From positions 1,488,001 to 1,552,000 of the forward strand of contig JACCLO010000011.1 of assembly GCA_029448655.1 (NCBI GenBank): DNA of 64,000 nucleotides, in the 5' to 3' direction. Shown here piece by piece: positions 23,945-34,483 of the stretch. Origin of the DNA: Wolfiporia cocos. Its lineage: Eukaryota; Basidiomycota; Agaricomycetes; Polyporales; Phaeolaceae. The notes under the pieces were generated by a model. That model saw only the letters and a program-made list of their open reading frames with translations. It made no database searches and was not told where the DNA came from. The position numbers and the translations under genes are program-made. Each line of letters opens with the position of its first letter. The first letter of the stretch is position 1.

Positions 23945-26591
23945 TCACGCAGCGCTCGCGAGGCCGACCAGGTGTCGCACCTCGCCCGCCCTACGCTCGA
24001 TATCCTTGAACCAATCCAGTGCCTTCTTCGCCCTGCGCTCCATGTCCTCTGCGCCGCGCACCTCACGGCCTTTCTCCTCCATCGCGGCGCGGAACCGCTC
24101 CTTAAGGTCCCATGACGCCAGCCGGAGCACCTTCCGCGTCTCCCGGCCGACCCTGACCGCATGCGCCTCGACGAACGCGTTGTCCGCACCCTGCTCCTCG
24201 CCCTCGCGGACGAGTTGCGCCTTGATGCGGCGGCCGACCGTGCGCGGGATCATGCTCGGCAGCTCGAGCACAAAGTAGACACCGAGGCCAATCGTGGCAG
24301 CGCCGAAGACGGGCAGCGCCCACTTGCGTGCGCTCTCGTTTTCGAACAGCTCGCAGAGGCGGACGGCACCCTCGATGACGCCGCGCACACCGAGTGCCTT
24401 GCCGCCGACCATCGTCAGCGCGCCGAGGCCGACGGACGCGACGCTTAGCGCGCTGACCGCCGCGTCCTCGACCTCCTCGTCGCCCTTCTTGTCGCCGAAC
24501 TGCAGCCAGAACTGGTAGTGCACGTCGAAGAGGTCGAAGAACGTCGTCTCGAGCATGTCCGGGCGTTGCGCAAGGCCGATGCCGAGCCCGTACGGGCCGC
24601 CCGCGACGATCGCGCCTGACGACATGCGCCGCGACTTCCTCCGCGAGTTCCTGTCGCCCACGCGCACGGAGAACATCGCCTCGGGCATGAACACCCTGCG
24701 TGGCCGCTCGACACCCTCCGGGAGGTGCTCATCGCCGAGTCGTGAGATCTTGTTGACAGCGTTTGTAGTCGTGACGCGGGCCTCGTCCTCCGCTATCTTA
24801 ACGGCGATGTCCAGGCTCGCGAGCAGCGACCGCCTGACCTCACGCGCGTATTCCCAGATTCCAAGCAGGCCTGGGTACGACGGCATGCACACAACCGTCT
24901 TCTCGACACCCAGCTTGCCCTGGCCGACACGCTCAAGCGCCTCGCTGAGCAGCTCCCGCGTCCTGGATCGGGTGGCCGTGGCGCCTTCCTCCTCAACAGC
25001 TTCCAGGTTTTCTTCGAGCGTCTCACGTCCATTCTTCATCTTATCAAGAACAGGGCGAGATCGGCACAGGTCCTCCTTGGCACGCTGGAATTCTGATTCG
25101 GCAACGATAGCGTTTGCTCCGACAAGAAGATTGACGTCGGAGAGAATGTGGGTGAGGTAAGTCGAAGCCGGTGCAAACTTGGATTTCGAGCGCTTCACAA
25201 GCACGAACGAGCGAAGCGACGCCTCCAGATTGTCGAATGCAGGCGTGCCGTCTTCGAGGGCTGTGTTCGAGTCGACGAAGTGTACCAGGTCTTCTGCGTC
25301 CTTGTATGTAGCAGGGCTGAGCTGCTTGATCTGCTCGAGAACAAGACGCTTGCACTTCGCCTTGTCGCGGATGTGCTCGAACTTGTTCACGACAATGAAG
25401 ATGTACGCCTTCTCTTTGCTCGCATTCGTGAGGAACTCCTTCGCGGAGAGCGTGAAGTGGTTCTCCGCAGAGACAACAAAGACGACCACGTCGATTTCCT
25501 CCTGACGCGCAAAGACTGCGGTGGTGTTAACGAGGTCGCGGTTGAGACCGGGAGCATCGATGAGGGAGATATCAACCACGCCGTTGCTGAGCAACGAACT
25601 GGACGGGTCGCGGGTGTCGGTGAGGTAGACCTTTAGGATCTGCTGCTCGTTCTCGTTCTCGGAAACGATAGTCTCGAGGTCGGACAAGCTAGCACGAGTG
25701 AATGTCGACTCGTCGTCGATGGAGTATTGCACGCCCTCCTTCAGAATGTGCACCTCCTCCTTGCCACCGTTCTCCGCGACGGCATCGTGCACCTCGCAGA
25801 ATGCTGTCGTGCATGGCTGCTGGTCGATAGGCATGACCTCTCGTCGGAGCAGCGCATTGACGAATGTAGACTTGCCCGCGTTGAGGTCCCCAGTAACGAG
25901 GACCTTCGACGAAGTGTCCTCCACGCGCAGCCGGAGCTTGTCCATATGACTGAGAGCAGTGCTGATACGCTCATCAAGCAGGTTTGCGATCGACGACTTC
26001 TCGAGCTGTGAAACGAGCGCTGAGGGGGAGCTCGAGGACCCGTGTGAGCCGAGCTTAAGATCGAGGCGGAAAACGTGGAAATCGGGCGACGCGGGGGAGG
26101 ATGGCTCATCGTCCTCCGCCTGTTCGTCGCTGGACTCGTGTTCTGCGTCCGCGATGGACGCGAGCGTGATGGAGCGGGACATGCCTGCCTTCGCGGGGCT
26201 CACGACGACCTCCGCCTGGAACGAGGGATCATCGGGGAAGGAAAGTGCGCGGCGCAAGTTCCTGCGCTTCGTGATCGTAGGCGAGGATGCGCCATTTGCT
26301 TGCTCTTGAGCATTCGCTGCGACGGGCTGCTCCTGGAGCTGGGGGTACCGTACGACCCAATTGTCCTTGTTGAAGAGCCGTAGATCGCCGAGAATAGATT
26401 TTACAGAGTCAATACCGCTGAGAAGCCTTCATAGAATGTGAGCAATGAGATCTATGAAGCTACCGTGCAATCTTTTACCTCTCCTTATGCTCTACATAAA
26501 CCTCTTGAACGTCTTCCGGCTTCGCTACGCTCGACGCTTCAGGGAGAGGCAACTGCGCTCGCAAATAGCCAGGGAAATATGATGCGGTCAT
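23945..26591 (-). CDS. FZO1: Mitofusin/Fzo1 dynamin-like GTPase, 864 aa
   Basis: Fzo1 sits in the outer mitochondrial membrane and drives GTP-dependent outer-membrane fusion. Exons are 26479-26591 and 23945-26426 (2,595 nt); the intron has GTAAAA...GAAG borders. The length is close to yeast Fzo1. The P-loop GDLNAGKS is at residues 217-224, with the switch-I threonine in PCTTAFCEV, G3 in DAPGLN and G4 as NKFE (NKxD is the usual form). Heptad-rich regions flank the GTPase domain. Two adjacent hydrophobic segments about 120 residues before the C-terminus (VGLGALTMVGGKALGV and FGAATIGLGVYFVLEL) form the expected membrane hairpin, leaving both ends in the cytosol. The start was chosen because the first exon (MTASYFPGYLRAQLP) joins in frame. 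No defects are seen. Confidence 0.95.
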
Positions 26592-27115
26592 GATGATTTG
26601 CGGGCAATCGCAGGGGGGATGGGCCCGCCAATCCAGGGAGTCTTCGTCGTCGTCGACGGTGATGGGAGCGAGTCGGAGAGATGAGGAAATTGGTCGGCGT
26701 CGAGTGGACTCGGAGCATAGCTTACCGAATTACGTCAGCAGCTCGTGACTACGGCACAAATTAACTGCAGAGTCTGCTCAGATAGCTTTCAGTAATGGAA
26801 ATACTACATAGTGCAAGCAGATATGTAACCAAGCATAAATATCAGTATTATGACCTCCGGCTCATGACGCGCGCGGCCCCATTCCGGTGCTCTCGTTCCT
26901 CCAGTTACCACCGCCGACTGCGCGGAACACGATAAATCACGTACGTCTGATGAGCACTGTCCAAGAATTGTATTCATTTGACAGCCACCATACAAAGGCC
27001 GACAGGGCACAGAGGCACGGGCCTGACATATAATCTCGCTAGTCCGAGACTTCCACGGTTCCGACGTTCCTCGCGTTCTCTCGCCGACGACATTCTTTGA
27101 CTATAGTTCAACACC
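26592..27115. promoter_or_regulatory. Divergent promoter region of FZO1 and the GH16 gene
   Basis: The two genes are transcribed away from each other from this 524-bp gap, so it holds both promoters. No TATA box is clear; the stretch just upstream of 27116 is CT-rich (CGTTCTCTCGCC), as often seen at fungal starts. No coding sequence is supported. Confidence 0.5.
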
Positions 27116-28667
27116 ATGGTTCGCTCCGTTATACTGGCTTCTGCGGCATTCGTCCTGCCGGCCCTGGTCAAGGCGCAGACGTATAACATGGTCAAGGAGT
27201 ACGCAGGCGACTCGTTCTTCAACGACTGGAACTTCTATAACAACGGTGTGTCACGCGCCCGGGCTCTGTGAACAGTACTGACTATCTGTAGACGACGATT
27301 TGACCCAGGGGAACGTCTTGTAAGTTATATTCCATCCACTAATGTTGCATGCGCCTACACGCGTGCGTTCATAGCTTCGTGAGCGCGAAGGAGGCCGACA
27401 GCGACCACCTTGCGTACATTAACGATGCAGGAAACGCAATCATGAAGGTAGACAATACCACGACAGTAACCGTCGGTAGTGTTCGCAATAGCGTCCGGAT
27501 AGCGACCAAAGACCAGTTCACCGTCGGCAGTATGTGGATTACTGACATGGTACATGTGCCGTATGGAGTGAGTGAATGATTCCTCGAACTTTACTACTGC
27601 CTCGACTGATCCTATTTCTTAGTGCTCTGTGTGGCCTGCGTTCTGGTCTTCCGCGCAGGACTGGCCGAGTGGTGGAGAAGTATGTTCCGTGCAGACTTAC
27701 TCGCATTCGCTGACATATACTGCCAATCAAGATTGATACGTTCGAGGGAGTCAACCAGGTGACGATGAACCAGATGGCGCTCCACACTGCCTCCGTAAGT
27801 TTTCAGAAACACAAGCCACAGTGTGTGTTCAATCTTCCCTCCACAGGGTTGCACGCACTCGGCCAATGCGATCCAGACGAGCAAGCTCATCAACTCGACG
27901 GACTGTTCGACCGCTGTGGATAACAATGATGGCTGTGTCGTGACGACGCCAACCACTAGCTCTTACGGCGAAGGTATGGATCAGAAAACGCGTATCAGAG
28001 TGGGGCCTGAGCGTTGCTACGATCCTCAGGGTTCGCCGCAGCGGGGGGAGGAATGTTCGTTACGGAGTTCGCCACGACCGGTATCTCGTGAGTGTATTTC
28101 GCCGATCCATCCGAGCTCGCATTGAATTACGGATCGTCAGGATTTGGTTTTTCAACGTACGCGCGCTCTAAAATTAGCGCTGTCCATAATGCTGATGTTG
28201 TAATCAGCGCTCCTCAATCCCGAGCGCCCTCTCCGGCAACGCCAGCACAGTAGATACCAGCGTTCTTGGCACGCCGACTGCGAACTACTCCTCGAGTACA
28301 TGCGATGTCTCTCAGTTCTTCGAGCCTCAATCCCTCGTGTTCGACATCACGCTTTGTGGTGGTGCGTGTACTCCTCTTCATCCGGTTCCCCACGCCCGGA
28401 GGCTAACTGACGATTGATCAAACCGCAGAGTTCGCCGGCAACCAAGACATCTTTGAGGAGACATGCAGTGGCACGTGCTACGACGACTTCGTGCTCGGTT
28501 CCGGCTCGAACTACGCTACTGCGTATTTCGAGGTACAGTACGTCCGCGTATACAGCCAGGCAGGCGAGGTAACGGTCATCTCGGGCTCTCCCCGCGCCTC
28601 GCGGGCGCATCCTGCAGCGGTGCTCGCCCTGGCGATTGGTGCCGTCGCAGCACTGTTTATGCTCTAG
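27116..28667 (+). CDS. GH16 endo-beta-1,3(4)-glucanase, GPI-anchored, 354 aa
   Basis: It is a secreted glucanase predicted to hydrolyse beta-1,3 or mixed beta-1,3/1,4 glucans of fungal or plant walls. Ten exons are 27116-27245, 27292-27319, 27375-27567, 27623-27679, 27732-27794, 27847-27973, 28030-28087, 28141-28156, 28208-28361 and 28429-28667; they total 1,065 nt in frame. A signal peptide (about residues 1-20, ending LVKAQ) is followed by the GH16 fold. The catalytic motif GEIDTFE has nucleophile E136, D138 and acid/base E141; it is split by intron 4 after E136. A tryptophan-rich PAFWSS strand precedes it. The C-terminus has small residues and then AVLALAIGAVAALFML, a likely GPI-anchor signal. 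Introns of 44-67 bp are typical for basidiomycetes. Substrate preference is not deducible. Confidence 0.93.
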
Positions 28668-29000
28668 CCATCGCTACTTACTGCGGTCTGCGGGTGGTGA
28701 TATCTCAACTAGCTTTCCGTATGCACATTTTTCACCTATAATAGATTGAACACAGACCACAGGACAGTGCTGTATATCCGCGTACACTCCGTACACACAA
28801 TACACTACGTTCGTTTTCTGAATATATAGCTTTTTCATCGTTATTTTTGCGCGCCACAGGCCGACTTAATGCGGTGATCGACAATCGCATATTAAATTGC
28901 AATTCATCTGACTCCCGAGTCCGATGCCACATTCATAAGAAATGAAATGTGGAAGCCGCAGCCATCTGTCCCTATCCATCGTAGCTGAATAACCGCAATG
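28668..29000. other. Intergenic stretch
   Basis: Downstream of the GH16 stop. It includes AT-rich 3' processing sequence and shows no supported gene. Confidence 0.4.
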
Positions 29001-29068
29001 ACATATCCGTCCTTCTGTCCTTGAGCTATTGCGACATGCTGCTCGTAGTCAGCAATCAGATCAGATGA

Positions 29069-29080
29069 CTGGGCGATATA
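29069..29080 (+). promoter_or_regulatory. TATA box of SDR copy 1
   Basis: GCGATATAAAGA lies about 65 bp before the ATG and is preserved in copy 2 (30597-30603). A leader of about 40 nt with TTCAGCTTCTCC follows. Confidence 0.65.
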
Positions 29081-29140
29081 AAGACCTCCTCGATTGTGAG
29101 TAGATACGCTTTCAGCTTCTCCAGCTCACTGCAAGTAGCC

Positions 29141-30264
29141 ATGGCATCAAGCGTAGGCGATCTGTCGACCAACACGCTCTTCAACGTGGAGGGGCTCGTC
29201 GCTGTCGTGACCGGAGGCGCAACGGGTAAGTTGACTGCAGCCGCAACAGATAGAGTTGCGCTGATCGAGAACCAACTTGCAATGCGCATCAGGGATTGGC
29301 TTGATGATCGCCACTGCCCTGGAGAACAACGGAGCCATCGTATACATTACCGGCAGAAGAGCAGACGTCCTCGAGCAGGCGGCGCGGGAACGAAGCGTGA
29401 GCCGCGGCTTCTGTCTTCCCGGTCTCAGCCCGCTTACTCTTACCGGTACTCGACCCTACGATACAGCGCAAGGGTAACATTATCCCTATCCAAGGAGATG
29501 TGACCAGCCGTGAGTCCCTCCTTTCCATTGTAGAGACGATCAAGGCGCGGCACGGCTACATCAATCTCCTCGTGAATAACGCGGGCGTGCTGGTCGGCAA
29601 ACAGCCCCCGCTTCCCAAGGCCGGCGAGGTCGACATCAAGACCTATCAAGAGCTCCTGTGGAATGCCGAGTCCTTCGACACGTTCGACACCTCCTTCCGG
29701 GTGAATGTGGCGGGCGTTTGGTTCACCACCGTCGCGTTCCTCGAGCTGCTGGATAAGGGGAATGCCTCGCCATACAGCCAGAAGTACGGCGTGACGAGCC
29801 AGGTGTTGACAATCTCTAGTCTGGCGAGCTTCCGCAAGGACTCTGCCGTGTTCAGCTTGTCGTACTCAGTCAGCAAGGCTGCTGTCACGCACCTGGGTAA
29901 GATGATGGCGTACTATTTGAAGGACTGGAAGATCCGTAGCAACGTAATCGCGCCCGGAGTGTTCCCTTCTGGTAAGCACAGCCTCATCACTCATATCTTC
30001 GTTCGTTCTGACGACTTCACGATAATAGAAATGGCCTCGGGGGTTGGCTTCGAAGGTATCGCTCAGACGGTGCCACTCAAACGGTTGGGCGGCACCGAAG
30101 ACATGGGTGGCCTTGTACTCTTCCTGGCAAGCAAGGTAAGCCCAGTTTCTCGAAAAGCAGGAGAGCCAATCACTCAAACATCTCTCCAGGCCGGGTCGTA
30201 TATAGACGGTGGCGTGCACCTAATCGATGGAGGCAGACTGTTGGCAATCCCTTCTGTATTCTAG
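29141..30264 (+). CDS. Short-chain dehydrogenase/reductase, copy 1, 291 aa
   Basis: It is an NAD(P)-dependent classical SDR; the substrate is unknown. Exons are 29141-29225, 29293-29396, 29467-29971, 30029-30135 and 30190-30264 (876 nt). The Rossmann motif TGGATGIG (about residues 22-29) is assembled across intron 1. NNAG is at 100-103, the catalytic Asn at 143, Ser at 180-181 (TISS), Tyr196 and Lys200 (YSVSK), and IAPGVFPS follows. The C-terminus has the usual YIDGGVHLIDGG. There is no signal peptide or membrane segment, so it is probably cytosolic. All motifs and splice sites are intact. It is the first of a tandem pair; the second copy differs by a few conservative residues, such as V106 versus A106. 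Confidence 0.93.
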
Positions 30265-30523
30265 ATAGACGTCGACAGTCGCCGGCTGCTGTCGCTCTGT
30301 ATGAGCTTTGTACGAGATTGTGTACACCAACGCCAGCTTGAAGTAAAATACTGGTTGCTCATCGTCGGTTGATATGATGCCAGCGGTCGTATCGCTCCGA
30401 CCAGCCTATATACTATTAATGGACCTAGCGACCCGCTAGCTTGCCCATCACCGCGCCATCAGTCTCAGTCTGCCATCGCCGCGCCGTCCTGCGCCCTGGC
30501 AACGCCGCAGACCCCAAATTGCA

Positions 30524-31910
30524 ACATATCCGTCCTTCTGTTCTTGAGCTATTGCGACATGCTGCTCGTAGTCAGCAATCTGATCAGATGACTGGGCGAT
30601 ATAAAGACCTCCTCAATTGTGCGTAGATACACTTTCAGCTTCTCCAGCTCACTGCAAGTAGCCATGGCATCAAGCGTAGGCGATCTGTCGACCAACACGC
30701 TCTTCAACGTGGAGGGGCTCGTCGCTGTCGTGACCGGAGGCGCAACGGGTAAGTTGACTGCAGCCGCAACAGATAGAGTTGCGCTGATCGAGAACCAACT
30801 TGCAATGCGCATCAGGGATTGGCTTGATGATCGCCACTGCCCTGGAGAACAACGGAGCCATCGTATACATTACCGGCAGAAGAGCAGACGTCCTCGAGCA
30901 GGCGGCGCGGGAACGAAGCGTGAGCCACGGCTTCTGTCTTTCCGGTCTCGGCCCGCTTACTCTTACCGTTACTCGACCCTACGGTACAGCGCAAGGGTAA
31001 CATTATCCCTATCCAAGGAGATGTGACCAGCCGTGAGTCCCTTCTTTCCATTGTAGAGACGATCAAGGCGCGGCACGGCTACATCAATCTCCTCGTGAAC
31101 AACGCGGGCGTGCTGGCCGGCAAACAGCCCCCGCTTCCCAAGGCCGGCGAGGTCGACATCAAGACCTATCAAGAGCTCCTGTGGAATGCCGAGTCCTTCG
31201 ACACGTTCGACACCTCCTTCCGGGTGAATGTGGCGGGCGTTTGGTTCACCACCGTCGCGTTCCTCGAGCTGCTGGATAAGGGGAATGCCTCGCCATACAG
31301 CCAGAAGTACGGCGTGACGAGCCAGGTGTTGACAATCTCTAGTATGGCGAGCTTCCGCAAGGACTCTGCCCTGTTCGGCTTGTCGTACTCAGTCAGCAAG
31401 GCTGCTGTCACGCACCTGGGTAAGATGATGGCGTACTATTTGAAGGACTGGAAGATCCGTAGCAACGTGATTGCGCCCGGATTGTTCCCTTCTGGTACGC
31501 ACAGCCTCATCACTCATATCTTCGCTCGTTCTGACGACTTCACGATAATAGAAATGGCCTCGGGGGTTGGCATCGAAGGTTTCGTTCATACGGTGCCACT
31601 CAAACGGTTGGGCGGCACCGAAGACATGGGTGGCCTTATACTCTTCCTGGCAAGCAAGGTAAGCCCGGTTTCTCGAAAAGCAGGAGAGCCAATCACTCAA
31701 ACATCTCTCCAGGCCGGGTCGTATATAGACGGTGGCGTGCACCTAATCGATGGAGGCAGACTGTTGGCAATCCCTTCCGTATTCTAGATAGACGTCGACA
31801 GTCGCCGGCTGCTGTCGCTCTGTATGAGCTTTGTACGAGATTGTGTACACCAACGCCAGCTTGAAGTAAAATACTGGTTGCTCATCGTCGGTTGATATGA
31901 TGTCAGCGGT
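30524..31910 (+). repeat. Tandem duplication unit 2 (SDR gene plus flanks)
   Basis: Second copy of the 1,387-bp unit at 29001-30387, in direct orientation, with its own promoter and TATA box. Confidence 0.93.
30664..31787 (+). CDS. Short-chain dehydrogenase/reductase, copy 2, 291 aa
   Basis: It has the same five-exon structure as copy 1, shifted by exactly 1,523 bp: 30664-30748, 30816-30919, 30990-31494, 31552-31658 and 31713-31787. The cofactor motif, NNAG, Ser/Tyr/Lys residues and C-terminal DGG motif are all kept. Substitutions relative to copy 1 include A for V at 106, M for L in ISSMASF, an LFGL stretch in place of VFSL before YSVSK, and changes around GIEGFVHTV near residue 240. Both copies look functional, so this is a recent duplication and not a gene/pseudogene pair. 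The substrate is unknown; any difference in role would have to come from these few residues or from expression. Confidence 0.92.
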
Positions 31911-32584
31911 TGTGAGCATTGAAGTTGAAGTTCAAGGACGATCAGCTCGAATCTCTTGAGCAAAGCAAGGTGATCCCTAGATATACCAGTAAATGAGTGG
32001 CCTTGTCGTAGCTATTTGCTTTAAGCTCTGGCATATTGAATACATGTAGAAGAGGCGTGGCCTCAAAGCAAGGTGGCATATGTGGCGTATTTGGGACTGT
32101 CCATCGAAGGTGGACACCATTTTTACAATCACTCTTACGTTCAGCTGTGTTTCACAGACTTGAATACGCTTGTCGTGTTCTATTGTCGGGAAAACCGAGC
32201 GCGCGTTGCAACTAGTAGTAATGAACACGTAATCAATATAAATTGCAACTAAATACAATCAATTGTAAACAAGTTGTAACGCGCGCGCTGGCGCTTCCAA
32301 TCGAGGTCAGGTGATTGCTGAGAGAGAGAGAGAGACAACCACTTATATCCCGCAGTCAGTAACCTATGTACATGTGCGGCAGCTAACGAGAGCCACGGTC
32401 GAAGGTGACGAGTATCGTAAAAAGGAGTAGGGTGGTGGTAGCGGTCATACGTGTGTTAAGCGTGGTGGGGGAGTCAAAGGTGCTTCGAAGAAGTGGGAAC
32501 TAGCGTCATACGGGCCCCGAGTTAGGCCGACACTGTTCAATAAATACGGTGTGGAGGGGTGAAGAAGTAAGATCAGTAGGAGGA
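31911..32584. other. Intergenic stretch with GA microsatellite
   Basis: Contains an (AG)n run at about 32321-32335. The 16-base word TCAGGTGATTGCTGAG (32307-32322) recurs in the same orientation at 43822-43837, beyond the Gypsy insertion. No gene is supported. Confidence 0.45.
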
Positions 32585-33718
32585 TTACGATGCAGAAGAA
32601 CTCGCTTCAGAAAGTGGTGTGTCGGTGAGAATTTCGGAGGTGATTTGATAGTTGAAGGTGTCGCGCTTTTTTGCGAAAGATTGGAGAGTGCGGAGGGATT
32701 TTTCTACGGCACTGGTGATGACATAACTGTCGTCGTCGCAGAAGTTGATAGTAATGGAGGAGCGTATTTTCGGGGTGTCAGGGTGTATCCAGTTGAAGCC
32801 AGACCATCGGATACGTTGGGTGTCGCGTACGTTAAGGCGTTGGAGGTGAATAAAGAAGTCGGTGGGATAGAGGACATCATTGAACCAATTGAGTTGGAGA
32901 TCATAGGGGTTCATTGGTTCACATTGGGGTGTAAGTCGTCGTAAGACGTTGTTGATTTGTAAGGTGATGGAACGGGTGGGAATTAGGGGGTGTGGAGGTG
33001 GGAGAGATGTATTCGTCCAAGGTCGGGGTCCGATGGGGTAGGGGTAAATCGGTCCTTCCATAGGATCAGCGGGGCGGTCGTAGATAGGTCCTTCCATAGG
33101 ACCGGCAGGTTGGTCGTAGAGGGGTTGCTCAAGGGGGCCAATAGGGTGGTCGTATAGGGGCGGTTCGAGCAGGAAGTCGACGGTGTTGACAGAGTTGACA
33201 GAATGATGACTGGGGGTGGGTGATGGGGTACGAGGAGGTGTATGGGGTGGGGATGGCGTTTGAGGTGGTGTCTCGGGTCTATTCGGGACCCAGTGGAGAC
33301 GCGGTTCGGGTTTTTTCGGGGTGGGCCGGATAGAATGTTTGGGAACGTGGTTAAGGTGAGGCGTAGGTGGTGTGGTGCATGGCTTGGGGGTGGAGGGCGT
33401 GGGAGGGGTGGGCAAAGGGTTGTTGAAAGTGGGTGCTAGGAGCGAGGTGAGGTGTAGCGCGAGGTTGTTGACGTCCTGCTGCAAAGTGAGCAGGGAAGGG
33501 AGTTCGGTGTGGGCCAATTCATTGGCACCATGGGTGATAGCGGTGAGAAGGTAAGATACGTGCGTCTTCCAGAGAGGAAGAGCATATGTCGATGGGGTGG
33601 TTTCATGCGCCCGGTGAATGCTTTGGGCGGCGTTGAAAAGTAGGTCAAAGGCAAAGGTAGCGGGGGTGATGTCGGTAGGGACCCTCTGTGTACTCAGGAC
33701 GGTGCGTTGTGTGGTCAT
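32585..33718 (-). CDS. Proline-rich protein of unknown function, 377 aa
   Basis: A single open frame starts at the ATG at 33718 (MTTQRTVLSTQR). After a mostly helical N-terminal part of about 120 residues comes a Pro/Thr-rich middle with PTPPTPSTP-like runs. It is followed by four degenerate repeats based on PLYDHPIGPLE, PLYDQPAGPME and PIYDRPADPME. The C-terminal part of about 120 residues is more globular (WFNDVLYPTDFFIHLQRL, INFCDDDSYVI). There is no signal peptide. The Gypsy element lies 28 bp upstream of the ATG, so the 5' untranslated region or an upstream exon is displaced by 10 kb. A possible upstream exon ends with SNHLKTLLSLLPPPSP near 43790-43880. I do not recognise the family; it may be host or transposon-derived. 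Confidence 0.5.
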   Translation of the reverse strand: MTTQRTVLSTQRVPTDITPATFAFDLLFNAAQSIHRAHETTPSTYALPLWKTHVSYLLTAITHGANELAHTELPSLLTLQQDVNNLALHLTSLLAPTFNNPLPTPPTPSTPKPCTTPPTPHLNHVPKHSIRPTPKKPEPRLHWVPNRPETPPQTPSPPHTPPRTPSPTPSHHSVNSVNTVDFLLEPPLYDHPIGPLEQPLYDQPAGPMEGPIYDRPADPMEGPIYPYPIGPRPWTNTSLPPPHPLIPTRSITLQINNVLRRLTPQCEPMNPYDLQLNWFNDVLYPTDFFIHLQRLNVRDTQRIRWSGFNWIHPDTPKIRSSITINFCDDDSYVITSAVEKSLRTLQSFAKKRDTFNYQITSEILTDTPLSEASSSAS

Positions 33719-33740
33719 GGTGAGGTGAACGGTGCGTAGG

Positions 33741-33745
33741 GGGTC
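33741..33745. repeat. Target-site duplication GGGTC (left)
   Basis: Five bases adjoining the left LTR, repeated at 43751-43755. Confidence 0.95.
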
Positions 33746-34444
33746 TGACACAGACTAGACTGTGGGACTCACACTATAACCTAATAAGCGACTTGAAGGA
33801 GTTGCTGGAGGTTGGTGAGGAGGCCAGTGGGCGCAAGCAGAGATGATATGTAACTGTGCGAATGCAGAGAACAAATCTAAGGCTTATCCGCAGTGATAGC
33901 CCTACTTATATACATGCTTTGTTTGGTTACCGGTAAGGGAGCCAAACATGAAGATGGTCTGTGCGCAGACATAACTAATATGGTTAAGCCGTAAACTACA
34001 ATAGACCATGTGCGCCGGTAATGGCCGCACCAGTAAGATCGTTTGTTTGGACCGTAGGTCCATGTTGTGGAAGTGGCTGTAGCTACGTTAGTAAGCCATG
34101 CATGTGATTCTTATAGACCGGTATCGGAATATGAGTAATCGTGAGGGCATTGGCATGTGATAACGAGCGGGCCGCTTATCCGATTATACTGACATAGCCC
34201 GGTACCGGGATATGAGTAAGGCGCGTGACACCGGAGGTTAGTCCGCTGAGTCATTGACGCGTACAAACGTGTTATGTACGTGTTGTTATGACAAGTGGAC
34301 GTATACCGCGTTGTGTACGTGTTGTTTGGTTGCGTGTACGTGTAGACGGGCGCTTAGCAGCGCAAATGTCTACAAGGTCGTAGAAATACCAGATAAATAG
34401 GTAAAAATACGGGAAAAATAGTGGCATGTCCCAAATCTGTGACA
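33746..34444 (-). repeat. 3' LTR of the Gypsy element
   Basis: 699 bp with edges TGACACAGACTAG and CAAATCTGTGACA. It is identical to 43052-43750 apart from one transition at LTR offset 618 (34363). Confidence 0.96.
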
Positions 34445-34483
34445 TTACCCCCTCTTCAGGTTTCATTGTCCCTAATGGAACGA

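Larger units (their letters stand above)
29001..30387 (+). repeat. Tandem duplication unit 1 (SDR gene plus flanks)
   Basis: This 1,387-bp unit matches 30524-31910 along its full length with no net length change. It includes about 140 bp of promoter, all introns and about 120 bp past the stop. The units are separated by 136 bp of unrelated sequence. The differences seen are scattered single-base changes. Confidence 0.93.

Noticed and set aside
24555..25160. Long plus-strand frame opposite FZO1
   Set aside because: Shadow frame of the FZO1 GTPase exon.
32585..33751. Start of the proline-rich ORF at 33751
   Set aside because: That start is GTG and lies inside the Gypsy LTR; the first ATG after the insertion is at 33718.
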